A model generated the notes under the pieces. That model was not told the origin of the DNA. It did not search any database and worked only from the letters and a program-made list of their open reading frames with translations. The position numbers and the translations under genes were made by a program. From NCBI GenBank assembly GCA_947502885.1, contig CANNBP010000011.1, positions 124,001-188,000 on the forward strand: DNA of 64,000 nucleotides, given 5' to 3'. The stretch comes from an uncultured Aquimarina sp. (lineage in GTDB: Bacteria > Bacteroidota > Bacteroidia > Flavobacteriales > Flavobacteriaceae). Of the stretch, positions 1 to 9,954 are shown piece after piece. Within the stretch, counting starts at the first letter, position 1; each line of letters starts with the position of its first letter.

Positions 1-437
1 AAGTCAAAATCAATAATAGCTGCTTCAGTATTCAATGCTGGTTCTGCAATACTATATGCCTGAAATACATTTCCATAATGTTCATTAATCTCAAAACTCT
101 TTGTTTTACTTACACTAATAACCTGATTACTGCTCGAGTTATAAATCTTAAAATCTATGGTTTCATTATTTTCATTTGCGAATACGTTTAAATACGCATA
201 ATACCTATTTTCTGAAGAGACATAGGTTAAATTGGTTACTCCTCGACAAACCCCATTTACAAAGGCTCCAACTTTATCATTTGTACTTTGCAAATCGGTA
301 CCATTAACATTTAAAAATGCTACAAATGACATCGTATACTCGTAATCATTTTCATTAACACTCCATGTTGGTGCTTGCCCCAAGGCATTATAGCCTATAA
401 AAAGCAGTATGATTGTACTATATATATAATCTTTCAT
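1..437 (-). CDS. Exported protein with W-V-N domain, 3' part cut by window edge
   Basis: The reading frame starts at the ATG at 437 and runs off the left edge with no stop; 145 codons are visible. Residues 1-20 form a signal peptide (MKDYIYSTIILLFIGYNALG) with likely cleavage before QAPTW. The rest begins with the pattern W-S-V-N-x-x-D-Y-E-Y-T-M and continues with a segment about not exceeding a 'G-A-F-V-N-G-V-C-R-G' core. The same pattern (W-T-V-N-x-x-D-Y-E-Y-S-M ... V-A-F-H-N-G-E-V-R-G) occurs near residues 2360-2490 of the giant protein encoded just upstream, so the two share a domain. It is probably the last or later gene of the unit that starts at 9954. The function is unknown. A T9SS tail would be expected in the missing part but cannot be seen. 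Confidence 0.75.
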   Translation of the reverse strand, partial: MKDYIYSTIILLFIGYNALGQAPTWSVNENDYEYTMSFVAFLNVNGTDLQSTNDKVGAFVNGVCRGVTNLTYVSSENRYYAYLNVFANENNETIDFKIYNSSSNQVISVSKTKSFEINEHYGNVFQAYSIAEPALNTEAAIIDFD

Positions 438-458
438 TTTTTTAGGTTTTGATGAACC

Positions 459-502
459 CTGACACTTACCTCTTTTAGGTATGACCAAGAAGTAAGCGTC
501 AG
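459..502 (-). other. Intercistronic hairpin
   Basis: The arms at 459-469 (ctgacacttac) and 492-502 (gtaagcgtcag) pair over 11 bp with one G-U pair on the minus-strand RNA; the loop is 22 nt. It fills much of the 74-nt gap between the 2853-aa gene and the next gene. No U-run follows, so it is not a typical terminator. It could be an mRNA-processing or stability element. Confidence 0.4.
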
Positions 503-511
503 AATTTCTTA

Positions 512-3500
512 TTAATTTTTAATAACCTTTCGCTCAATAGTATTACTATTCATTTCTATCTGCAATAGATATATTCCGCTAGCCACTTGTGGCGAAATAG
601 TAGTAGTTTGCTCGCCGGTTTCAATTACTATCCTTTTAGTAAAGAGCAATTGTCCTGTTAAACTATATAGTCTTACAAATGCTGTTTCCTCTTTCATCAC
701 ATTGGTCTTTACAACAAAATTTGTAGCAAATGGATTTGGAAAAATAGAAATCGTACTATCTAACGCCTCAAGTAGTACAGGATTTGCAATAGTACCTAAC
801 ACCTTATTACTTTTAAAATGAGTTGTAAAGGATGTTTGTTTTTTACGAACCCCATCGCTTATATAAAACTTTAAGTCTTCTTGAGCATCACCATAAATGG
901 TTATAAAACTCAATTCTTTGGTGTCTACCGATTGATTTTCTGCAACCCCTTTTAGCACTCCTTTTGTATCATATACTAATAACTCATGATACCCTTCTGG
1001 TAATGCCACCACTGCATTCATATTTTGAGCATACGATGTAAATTGAGAAGCTGTTTTTTGTTGTACATCGGTTGTCCTTCTAGCGGATCTATTTGCCAAA
1101 TAAGTTGGATATTCAAAACTTTGGTCTTTGCTCGATTTCATCATATATCCATTTCCTGCAACCAAATAATTTAAAGTTCCCTTCCAACCATTTAGTGCAT
1201 CATAAATCGCAAACGAATTCTGGGATTTGATGACATCACCTTCTTCTGCATCAAAATATGCCAATGCATCATTAATTGCCTGGTTTGATGTTATCGGATA
1301 TGGTAACCAGTTCCAGTTTTCCTTTATCGGGAAACTCCAGGTGCTAATCTCTACAGGGTTTCCAGTTAATGACAAGGTTTGACTTTGCGCTAATTTAATT
1401 TTATACATCTTGTTGGTCGATAAACCACCATCTGCACTAATATCACCAGACCAACCCGTTTTTTCTGGAACAGATATATCTTCATAAAAAGTTTCTAAAA
1501 GTGAAGGTGAATGACTTAATATCCTATCTGAAGTTTCTAACTGAAGTTCTTCTGTTAGTTTATTAAGGTCTGAAAAATTAACATCGTTTACATTTAGAGA
1601 AACCCAAGTCCATCCTTGGTTCATTTGAATTTCCTGAATAATGATTCCTGTATTTTCTATAATAGCGGCATTATTTAAAGTTCCTAATACATCATTATCT
1701 TTAAACGGTACTGTTGTTTCTGTATTTACGGTAGCTCCCAAAACTTTACCCTGGGTAGCATCCCAAATACTAAACTCGATTGTTTCTCCTGCTACCGTAT
1801 TACTATAAATAGTTAAGTATGTAAAATACTCTTGATATAAATGATCATACTCTACACTCAACACTCCTCGTACCTCTCCATTGTGAAATGCCACCACACG
1901 ATCATATAAATCATCAGAAAACACCCCATCAATACGCACTTTACCTACAATATTCATACTGTACTCATAGTCATTAGGGTTCACTGTCCAATCTGGTTCT
2001 GGGGCTAATGATCGCAATTCTATTTGCAGTTTTTCATCATATCCAAAATCTGTTTGTAAATATAAATTCTCTAAATAGTCGCCGGCTGTCAACTCCCTAT
2101 CAATAGTAGCTGTTATGATCTTACTACTATCTGGTGATAAGGTTCCTGTAGTTTCACTTAAAGTTAACCAGCTTGGAATATTTGAGATAGTAAATGGTTG
2201 CCCGTTACCTCCTTTATTAAGGATAGTAATTTCGAAAGATTTCTCTTCATTAGCATTCTTTACAATATCAACTACCTCATCATATCCTTCTACAAACCAA
2301 CTCATCTCATTACGTTTGATATAAGCTGTCCAAGTTATGGGTGATTGCTGCATGTTATTAGATGCATCAAACATACGGTGCACTGTAATATCTACAATTT
2401 GTCCTTCTAATGATGCCCAATCAGTAACCACGGGTTCCAGGATCATATCATCCTCATTAATCACATGATTTACCTGAAATTTAATCAAATCTCTTTCTGG
2501 TCGAATCCCGGGAACATCTTCAGAATAGTATACGTTTCCGCTAGAGATCACCGCATTACTCGGGATAATGGTTTGATTGGCATAGGCATGATAATATCGT
2601 GGTCCATTTCCTGTTGCAGGATCGGGTTCATTCATTCTTGCATACAATAACATCCCAATACTTTCTACATCGACTTCGTTAAATCGGTCTCTGCTAATTT
2701 GTTCCACATTACGTAACGTATTCCAGAAACGGAATTCATCTATTTTTCCTGAGAAATTTTGATCTATAGTTTCTGTACCGGTTATGTCTACATGCCCTCT
2801 GGCACCTAACCAAATTTTGTTTCCAGAGAAACCTCCAATTTCATTCATTTGGTTAGAAGACACCAATTCTGCATCTATATAAGTTCGAAGCGATCCTATA
2901 CGATTAAACAACAGCGTTACATGATGCCATGAATCATCGGCAATACTTTGTGTTGTGAGCTGATAAGAATTTCCTTCACTCTCGAAAGTTAGTCCTCCGG
3001 TTGCAGACATATTAATTGCCCATTTATTGGTAAGACCATTTGATTGTGTAAGGTCAGACCCATCTCCTCTACCATTAGAAAATAATGTAGCTAACTGTGG
3101 ACTCTCTGTTTTTACCCAAAATGAGATCGTTGCATCCATTTCATCTGTAAGTTGTACAAAGTCTACATTGTCCAGTTCTAGGAATTGCCCATTATCAAAT
3201 TCGTATGAGTTTCCTTTAGGCTTGATATCCCAGGATGCATTTACAACCGCATGCTTAAATCTGGCCAGATCTTTTGCTAAGTCACCTCGTCCTTCGCTCA
3301 TCGGCCAATATCCAATCAAACTGTTTTCGTTACCAATCAATTTTGTAAATCGATTAGCATATGCATTTTCAAGCGTAATGGTTTTATTCCAAATTCTTAG
3401 GTCATGAATATTACCTATAAAGGAGTTACCTCCCATTACCAATTCGTTATTATTAGTAAACTGTGTATTGGTATTACCAGTAAAACCGGCAATTTCTTTA

Positions 3501-6500
3501 TCATCTTCGTAAATACTAATCTCTCCTGTACTATTTTTATGCGTAAAAGTATAGTGATGAAACAGGCCATCATTAGCAAGTACTCCTTTGGCAACAAGTC
3601 CATTTAGTCTATAATAAATTTCTCCATTTTCTAAGCCAATCTGTAATCCTCCATTTTGTGTAAGAATAGAAGCTGTAGTAGCTACGGTGCTATTTTTCAT
3701 CCAAAATTCTATGGTAAAATCACCAGTGTTAATTCTTGGATTATTAATAACAGTAGTATTGTTAGCGCCTTCGAAATAAAGAGATACATTATTATTGATT
3801 GGCAACTGATTTGTTTCTCCTTTAATTTCTATATTACTAACTGCCGAGTTGTAAAAGATATTCTCGCTAAAACTTACTTTTAAATCCTCTCCGGCTCCTA
3901 AAATTCCATCAATTGGTAAAGGAGTTCCAAAACGTTGTGGCGCGTGCAGATCTACACTTCCTGTAATTATATCTGAAATATACTCGGTATCATTGGTACA
4001 GGTCGTTCTAGCCCTTATCTCATAATCACCGTCTTGTAATTTTAATCCCGCTATATCCAATCCAAAAGATAAAGATGGATTGGTGATCAATGCTATTTCT
4101 GTTTCGTTGGCCAATACAGCTTCGTCATAAAACTCTTGCGTTGTATAATAGGTTTGTAAACGACTCCAGTTGGGTGAAGTTGCCAAACGATATTCGAGGT
4201 CAATTTTTTGAAAGCTCGAAAAAGAAAGGTCATATCCTCTTAAATCTATTTTTAATGGATTTGTAGACCCATCTAAATTATATGCTGTATCCATATTATA
4301 CACCCAATTATCCAACGGAGCGCTAACTTCTACTTCAGAACAAGAAGGGATAAAATGAGCAGATACTCTTACATCATCGTATACATTAACCGGGTCACAA
4401 CGAGATTGTAATACCACTCGAATATCTTCATAATCATACACATCAGAAATAGATTTCCCTAATGTCATTGTATAATACACTGGTTCTCCATAAGGTACAT
4501 AAACAATAGTTGCATTTGGGTTAATATTGATGAGTGCATTATTTGGATTGGTGGTATTATCTACAATCAATTCAAAATAATTAAAACTTGCTGCATCACT
4601 ATTGATATCACTTCTGTTTTCAAGTTTTAAAACAAACTCCGCATTCTTCCCTTCGGGAACATTACTTACATCTGCTACTTCTACACTAATCATAGGGTCT
4701 TCTGCTTTTTGAGTTGCAAAACTCAACTGCTCTCTTTGATCTTCTGGTAGTGGTGTTATCTCTGTTGCATCCTCGTCATAACTAGAGTGATTGTAAAAGT
4801 GTGATAACTCTGCTCCTTCATAAGGGCATGAAGTTTTTCCTCCTATTGTACTAAATACGGGTCCATTACCGTCAAACAAGTTAACCACATCGATACTTAA
4901 TAAGTTTCCTGGGTCATTATCCTTAAGCGTATAGCTAATATTTACAGTAGACTCTTCCTCTTCTGTAATTTCGGCATTAATATCTTGCTCAAAAAAGAAG
5001 GAAGTAGTACTAATCAATCCCATTTTGTTTAATTGGAAACCAAACTCTAGAGCCAAGTTTTCTTGTATATTGAGATTAATTTTTTTGGTTGAAGATGAAA
5101 CCGTTGATGTTTCTACGCTTCTGGTAAACTCTCCAACACCTGCATCAAAAGAGATATTATCTTCAAAATTACTGTCCAATAAATTTTTAATTTTGTTAGA
5201 ATTGGTCAATTTCTTTTTAAGGTTATCTTCTAATGCAACTGTTAAATCACTTTCTTCAAGGGCTTCTTCTATTTTGGTATTAAATTCATTAATACGATTT
5301 GTTATCACAGATTTATAAGATGCTCTATCGTTCTTAACCGTGTATTTAAGTTTTTCATTTTCGCGTACAATGCTTCTCCATAATCGAATTTGTTCTACAT
5401 ATTCTTTACGTGTTAGCACTCCAGGATCTCCCTCATTTACAATTCCATTATCAATATTGGTAACAATAAGTTCTAATTCTGGAATTAAAGTTTCGAAAAG
5501 ATATTTTTGAGAGTACACAAAAAATGTTTCGGAAGGCTCTTCTACAAAGTACATGGCTTTCTGCTTGCTTACATAAATACTTTCTCCATCTGTATTTGTC
5601 AATTGAAAAGAAGGAGAAGTACCTATTACTTCTTTTGATGTTTGAACATCGTCATAAGAACCATAAAAGTAATTTTTTGATTGCCCGATATACAAATCTC
5701 CTTCTGCGCCTACAAATTCTGGATCATCACTGGTAGAAATCGTTTGGGTAAATGTATAGGTTTTGGTCAAGCTTTCTCCATCGGTAGAGGTTCTGGATAG
5801 TTGAATACCTGCATCGATATTATCAGTCGTTTCAGACTCTATCACAGGACCCGCTAATCCTCCACCAGCTTCAAACTTAACTCCTAATTTTAATTTTAAG
5901 GTTTCTGACTCTCCTATAGTACTCGCCATATCGGTCTCTGTATTAAATGAAATACTTTCACCCTCTTCTATAGAAGCAAAACTATTAGACCCTGGTGGAT
6001 CTCTAAGGATAATATCGGGTACATCAGGTGCTGCAGTAATAAATGTTTGGCTTCCGTCTGATTGCCCTCCTAAAATAATACCATTAGGAATATAGTTCTC
6101 TGCGGGATAATCGACTCCTTTGATACGGTATTTTATATCGATAGTTTGTAAAAATGGAGGAGAAATTGCTGGCAAACCTCCTTTAAAAGTATACTTGGTA
6201 ATACTTGCATCAGATGGATCATTTTCTAATGATGTAGAACCTTCTAGTGCTAAATTGTTAGTGATTATTAATTCCCCGTCTATTACAGGAACTAAATCTT
6301 CTATTACATTATTGGTATCATCTTCATTAATATATCGTTCGAAACTATTTAATGTAATCGAATAATTTGAAAACTGGGTATATACAGGGTACTCGAATCC
6401 ATTGGTACTAAATTCTTCGTCTGCTATGGTCACTGTTTCATCAGAAGTTTGCTCTGTTACTCTTAACACAGGGACTGATCGATAGGTAAAACTCTTTTCA

Positions 6501-9073
6501 TAATGATAAGGTTCTCCCAATTCTTTACTTCCGTCTTCATACTCAAATTCTGGAGTTGTCATTTCTACCACCTCCATAATATTGACAGACTCATTGGCTT
6601 TTAACAAACTTATATCAGAGTTTGAAGAAATTTTTAATCCCGTAGTTGCATTAATCTCGTAATTAAGTGGTAATACCGAGATTCTATACTCTCCCGATGT
6701 CGCATTTGTTTTGAACCAAAACTTGGTGTAAGGAGTAACATTGGCTCCAACAGGTGCATAATCCAGAGTGATGTCAGCTATTCCTATATTATTTTTTGAA
6801 CTTATGGTAACGGTACTTGTGTTACCATCATCATCTTCTACATCTTTGGTAAATAACCCATCCTGACCAAAACCAATTGCTTTTTGAGCCTCTACAGCAC
6901 CTCCTACTACTTTACCAACTACAGTAACTTTTGTGGTATCCACAAAAATAATTTGCTCATTAGCATCCTCAAAAAATTCTTTAAAGGTTCCTGACTCTGC
7001 AGGAAATCTACCATTATAAACGAACTCATGCCCATCTTTCTTTAATGTAATATAGTGGTTTCCTATAGGTACACTGATATCAAAGTTTCCTTCGTCGTCT
7101 GAAGTTACAGGAATGTTGTTCTCATCTAGTACTATTTGTCCATCTACATAAATACTAACTCCTTCTGAAGCAATACGCGCATATCGCTCTAAATAATCAT
7201 CGGTATCATCATCTAGTGTACCACGATTGTTATACCAGTATTCTCCTTTAGCATATTTCTCTGATCCTTTTTGGTAGTAGTTATATCCCTCATCAATAAT
7301 ACCAGGGCCGCTAACATATTCGTCTCCATCTGTTAACCCCGAAAAATCTGGTACATCTGGATCTGCACTATTGATCTGTACAAAAGATTTAAACACATCT
7401 CTTGAATCATACAGTACTTTTCCTTTAAAGCTAAAAGAAGATACATCAACAAAATTAATTTTATTAACCACTTCAGAACCTTGCCCCAAAAACACCAATT
7501 GTTGACTAGGTTCAAATTGATGTTGCCCAAACAACGGAGTAATGGTAAAAGATTCTCCTGTCCCAGAATATGGGATCGCAGTGATTTCATAATTTCCGTT
7601 ACTATCGCTTACTCCAAGAATTCCTAGTTGATCCGATGTTGGTATATTTCCGGCTCCATTTACCCAAATAACCTTGTCAGAAATTGCAGTTGTAGCATTC
7701 CATAAAACTCCGTGATTTTTATTATAATTAAACCCATTTCTCGACAAATCATAGGCATAAGCTCCTGCATTTTCGTTTGCACTTAAATATGAAATTAATC
7801 TAGAGTCATTCCCACTTATGTAACGTCTATAATCTGTTCTAATATTTAAAGGATCTAATACTTCTCTCCAGATTCGAATCTCATCAACATCTACAGATTT
7901 TCCTCCTCCTAGATATATATCATCCCATTCTGAAAGTACGCCTCCCAGACTTAATGTATTTGTTTGTGTAGGAACAACTACTTCTAGATATGGCCCTGCA
8001 TAATCTTCATTAAACTCATCTAATTGTGTATTTATCTCATCTTTATATGCTTCAGTAATTGCTCTACCATTAATATACAAGAGGGGCACTTCACCATCAT
8101 TGAGCACAATAGAAAAATGAACAAAATTTACATTAAAATCCTCTACATCAACTAGTTCATCATCTCCTCTTGAGTTTAATTGTCCAGATGGAATAAAATT
8201 CTTTATTTGATATTCACTCCCTCCAATATTTACCACTAAAGTTTTTGAAACTACTTTCAAGTTAACCGTCGCATCTATGTAATTAAATCCGAAATTCACA
8301 AGTCTAAATAAGCGAATCTCAGAATCTGAATCACTGATAAAATCACTAGCTGGTCTAACCCATGCCTGAAATGTAGCTGCTGTTGTAATAGTTTTATTTA
8401 GGTTTTCTATAGTCACCTTACCCGTTGCCGGAATACTAAGTACACTTCCTATATTAGAGTCACTCCCTTCTGAACTAGCTCTTATGGTAACATCCTTTAC
8501 TGGACTTCCTCCTTCATAACTTATATTACCCGTAACAATAGCGGTTGGATTTCTATATCCAATTCCGGTAATGTAAGTTGTATATTTATCGTCGATTTCA
8601 CTTACGCCATCTGCCTCTAATTTATATTCATATAGTACTCCTCCCTCAACATATTCATCTTCATAAGTAGTTTGATCAGGTGCTATACTACTAATAAATG
8701 TATATTCATTCGTTCCCTCATCAGTATATTCTCTTCTATAAACATTTATCGTACTTATTAAATCAAAATTACTTCTGAGTGTCCAATTAATCAATATTTT
8801 ATCCCCAAAGTATCCTTTTGATACATTGAACGATTCTTCTGAAAATGTATTAAATAGATATAAAACATCCCATGGAAATCTAATATCTGCCGGGATCGTT
8901 TTTCTTTTTGAACTGTTTAAATCTTGTCCAAGAAAAGGCAGTCCAACCTGAATTGTATATCCGTTACTCTGTACAGACTCTGATACAGGAGTAATCTTTG
9001 CTCCTTCATCATTTTGTGCATAAAGACTCAAGGATATGAGTCCTATACACCATATTATTATATAATTTCTCAT
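512..9073 (-). CDS. Giant LamG-domain surface protein with T9SS type A sorting tail
   Basis: This is a 2853-aa secreted protein. Residues 1-20 are a Sec signal ending in LSLYAQ. An FN3-like segment follows (about 60-160), then a carboxypeptidase-regulatory-like fold at about 180. There is a first LamG/concanavalin-like domain at about 214-415, marked by F-x-A-W-V-R-P and V-D-E-I-R-I-W-R. The middle region holds long beta-rich stretches and another carboxypeptidase-regulatory-like segment at about 640-700. Two more LamG domains lie at about 1764-1930 and 1956-2130 (F-x-I-E-F-W-M-K, I-D-E-F-R-F-W-N). The W-V-N domain shared with the neighbouring partial gene is at about 2360-2490. The last ~78 residues (from FPNPFATNFVV to KVIKN) are a T9SS type A tail, so the protein should be exported through the outer membrane by T9SS. 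LamG domains usually bind glycans or proteins, so an adhesin role is likely but inferred. The upstream gene ends only 11 nt away. Confidence 0.9.
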   Translation of the reverse strand: MRNYIIIWCIGLISLSLYAQNDEGAKITPVSESVQSNGYTIQVGLPFLGQDLNSSKRKTIPADIRFPWDVLYLFNTFSEESFNVSKGYFGDKILINWTLRSNFDLISTINVYRREYTDEGTNEYTFISSIAPDQTTYEDEYVEGGVLYEYKLEADGVSEIDDKYTTYITGIGYRNPTAIVTGNISYEGGSPVKDVTIRASSEGSDSNIGSVLSIPATGKVTIENLNKTITTAATFQAWVRPASDFISDSDSEIRLFRLVNFGFNYIDATVNLKVVSKTLVVNIGGSEYQIKNFIPSGQLNSRGDDELVDVEDFNVNFVHFSIVLNDGEVPLLYINGRAITEAYKDEINTQLDEFNEDYAGPYLEVVVPTQTNTLSLGGVLSEWDDIYLGGGKSVDVDEIRIWREVLDPLNIRTDYRRYISGNDSRLISYLSANENAGAYAYDLSRNGFNYNKNHGVLWNATTAISDKVIWVNGAGNIPTSDQLGILGVSDSNGNYEITAIPYSGTGESFTITPLFGQHQFEPSQQLVFLGQGSEVVNKINFVDVSSFSFKGKVLYDSRDVFKSFVQINSADPDVPDFSGLTDGDEYVSGPGIIDEGYNYYQKGSEKYAKGEYWYNNRGTLDDDTDDYLERYARIASEGVSIYVDGQIVLDENNIPVTSDDEGNFDISVPIGNHYITLKKDGHEFVYNGRFPAESGTFKEFFEDANEQIIFVDTTKVTVVGKVVGGAVEAQKAIGFGQDGLFTKDVEDDDGNTSTVTISSKNNIGIADITLDYAPVGANVTPYTKFWFKTNATSGEYRISVLPLNYEINATTGLKISSNSDISLLKANESVNIMEVVEMTTPEFEYEDGSKELGEPYHYEKSFTYRSVPVLRVTEQTSDETVTIADEEFSTNGFEYPVYTQFSNYSITLNSFERYINEDDTNNVIEDLVPVIDGELIITNNLALEGSTSLENDPSDASITKYTFKGGLPAISPPFLQTIDIKYRIKGVDYPAENYIPNGIILGGQSDGSQTFITAAPDVPDIILRDPPGSNSFASIEEGESISFNTETDMASTIGESETLKLKLGVKFEAGGGLAGPVIESETTDNIDAGIQLSRTSTDGESLTKTYTFTQTISTSDDPEFVGAEGDLYIGQSKNYFYGSYDDVQTSKEVIGTSPSFQLTNTDGESIYVSKQKAMYFVEEPSETFFVYSQKYLFETLIPELELIVTNIDNGIVNEGDPGVLTRKEYVEQIRLWRSIVRENEKLKYTVKNDRASYKSVITNRINEFNTKIEEALEESDLTVALEDNLKKKLTNSNKIKNLLDSNFEDNISFDAGVGEFTRSVETSTVSSSTKKINLNIQENLALEFGFQLNKMGLISTTSFFFEQDINAEITEEEESTVNISYTLKDNDPGNLLSIDVVNLFDGNGPVFSTIGGKTSCPYEGAELSHFYNHSSYDEDATEITPLPEDQREQLSFATQKAEDPMISVEVADVSNVPEGKNAEFVLKLENRSDINSDAASFNYFELIVDNTTNPNNALININPNATIVYVPYGEPVYYTMTLGKSISDVYDYEDIRVVLQSRCDPVNVYDDVRVSAHFIPSCSEVEVSAPLDNWVYNMDTAYNLDGSTNPLKIDLRGYDLSFSSFQKIDLEYRLATSPNWSRLQTYYTTQEFYDEAVLANETEIALITNPSLSFGLDIAGLKLQDGDYEIRARTTCTNDTEYISDIITGSVDLHAPQRFGTPLPIDGILGAGEDLKVSFSENIFYNSAVSNIEIKGETNQLPINNNVSLYFEGANNTTVINNPRINTGDFTIEFWMKNSTVATTASILTQNGGLQIGLENGEIYYRLNGLVAKGVLANDGLFHHYTFTHKNSTGEISIYEDDKEIAGFTGNTNTQFTNNNELVMGGNSFIGNIHDLRIWNKTITLENAYANRFTKLIGNENSLIGYWPMSEGRGDLAKDLARFKHAVVNASWDIKPKGNSYEFDNGQFLELDNVDFVQLTDEMDATISFWVKTESPQLATLFSNGRGDGSDLTQSNGLTNKWAINMSATGGLTFESEGNSYQLTTQSIADDSWHHVTLLFNRIGSLRTYIDAELVSSNQMNEIGGFSGNKIWLGARGHVDITGTETIDQNFSGKIDEFRFWNTLRNVEQISRDRFNEVDVESIGMLLYARMNEPDPATGNGPRYYHAYANQTIIPSNAVISSGNVYYSEDVPGIRPERDLIKFQVNHVINEDDMILEPVVTDWASLEGQIVDITVHRMFDASNNMQQSPITWTAYIKRNEMSWFVEGYDEVVDIVKNANEEKSFEITILNKGGNGQPFTISNIPSWLTLSETTGTLSPDSSKIITATIDRELTAGDYLENLYLQTDFGYDEKLQIELRSLAPEPDWTVNPNDYEYSMNIVGKVRIDGVFSDDLYDRVVAFHNGEVRGVLSVEYDHLYQEYFTYLTIYSNTVAGETIEFSIWDATQGKVLGATVNTETTVPFKDNDVLGTLNNAAIIENTGIIIQEIQMNQGWTWVSLNVNDVNFSDLNKLTEELQLETSDRILSHSPSLLETFYEDISVPEKTGWSGDISADGGLSTNKMYKIKLAQSQTLSLTGNPVEISTWSFPIKENWNWLPYPITSNQAINDALAYFDAEEGDVIKSQNSFAIYDALNGWKGTLNYLVAGNGYMMKSSKDQSFEYPTYLANRSARRTTDVQQKTASQFTSYAQNMNAVVALPEGYHELLVYDTKGVLKGVAENQSVDTKELSFITIYGDAQEDLKFYISDGVRKKQTSFTTHFKSNKVLGTIANPVLLEALDSTISIFPNPFATNFVVKTNVMKEETAFVRLYSLTGQLLFTKRIVIETGEQTTTISPQVASGIYLLQIEMNSNTIERKVIKN

Positions 9074-9084
9074 ACCTATATCTT

Positions 9085-9954
9085 TTATAGTTTAATGATA
9101 TAGTGTACTCCATAGTTTACCGGGCGAGTTTCTGATCCTCCTGTAGCTAATACTCCTCCACTTATGCCATGGTTATGATTACCGGCTGGGTCTGTTGTCC
9201 TTTCAGAATCTCTACCTCCTGTCCCATCACCATCCGCATAATCTCCAGAATTAGAACTTTCCTTTATATCTCGATCTTTATAACCATGAGAATGGCTACC
9301 ACCATTATCTATAGAAAAATTATCATTGTGACTATGGCTTTCGAAAGCATCTTGTTGCGTTCCTTTTAAAGCTGGACCATCCTGATTATTTACAGGGCTT
9401 GTTCCTGTTCCTCTAAGAAACATACCTTGCAAATTTGGTGCATTATTAGACCCTAAAATTGTTATTAAATTTGCAGCACCAGTAATTGACGTAAGGCTTT
9501 GACCATTACACAATACCCAACCGGCAGGTGCTTCTGTTCCTATAAATGGCATAATAGATCCCGAAGGCACCCCATTGTTAGCCGCGATTGCATAAGGTAC
9601 ATGCTTTAGTTTCTCATCAGAAATAGTGGTAGGACCTTCGGTAATCCTTAGGTATGCCTGATAGTTCGCAAAATTTGGATTGTTTTGAAAAGTAGGGTCA
9701 ATCACATGCGAAAATATCCCGAAGTCATCTGTCTCTAAATTTTGTGTTTCTGTTGATATCTGTACTTCTGTTGAAGCTACTTTATAATAAATTTCAAAAG
9801 TAAGACTTATAGATGCATTTGCTCTAGCTGTATTATTGTCATCTCTTGCAATCCCTTGAACGGCAATACCTGCTGTGGATGCCGAAGTCTGTGCATAATT
9901 AATCGTAGTTACGCATATCATTAAAAATGATAGAAAAAAAAATTTTGTTCTCAT
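9085..9954 (-). CDS. Exported phage tail-collar-domain protein
   Basis: This 289-aa protein has a signal peptide ending NYAQ at residue ~22. Residues ~25-120 form a beta-rich region also seen in other Bacteroidota surface proteins of this type. From about 130 a phage tail-collar domain is clear: G-S-I-M-P-F-x-G-x-x-A-P-A-G-W-V-L-C-N-G, then N-L-Q-G-M-F-L-R-G, and a C-terminus NYGVHYIIKL. Three His-x-His motifs (HSHN, HSHG, HNHG) lie in the glycine-rich distal part; in T4 gp12-type fibres such motifs bind metal. The gene is 11 nt upstream of the 2853-aa protein and is almost certainly co-transcribed with it. With a signal peptide and no other phage genes nearby, this is a domesticated surface fibre domain and not a prophage remnant; that reading is inference. 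The start at ATG 9954 gives a normal signal peptide. Confidence 0.8.
   Translation of the reverse strand: MRTKFFFLSFLMICVTTINYAQTSASTAGIAVQGIARDDNNTARANASISLTFEIYYKVASTEVQISTETQNLETDDFGIFSHVIDPTFQNNPNFANYQAYLRITEGPTTISDEKLKHVPYAIAANNGVPSGSIMPFIGTEAPAGWVLCNGQSLTSITGAANLITILGSNNAPNLQGMFLRGTGTSPVNNQDGPALKGTQQDAFESHSHNDNFSIDNGGSHSHGYKDRDIKESSNSGDYADGDGTGGRDSERTTDPAGNHNHGISGGVLATGGSETRPVNYGVHYIIKL

Noticed and set aside
2115..8600. Many 60-130-codon open frames opposite the giant genes
   Set aside because: They lie antisense to or in other frames of clear coding regions, have no starts with context, no domains, and typical shadow composition.
9085..9954. Prophage tail gene
   Set aside because: It has a signal peptide and no other phage gene nearby; the collar domain is used in exported proteins of this phylum.
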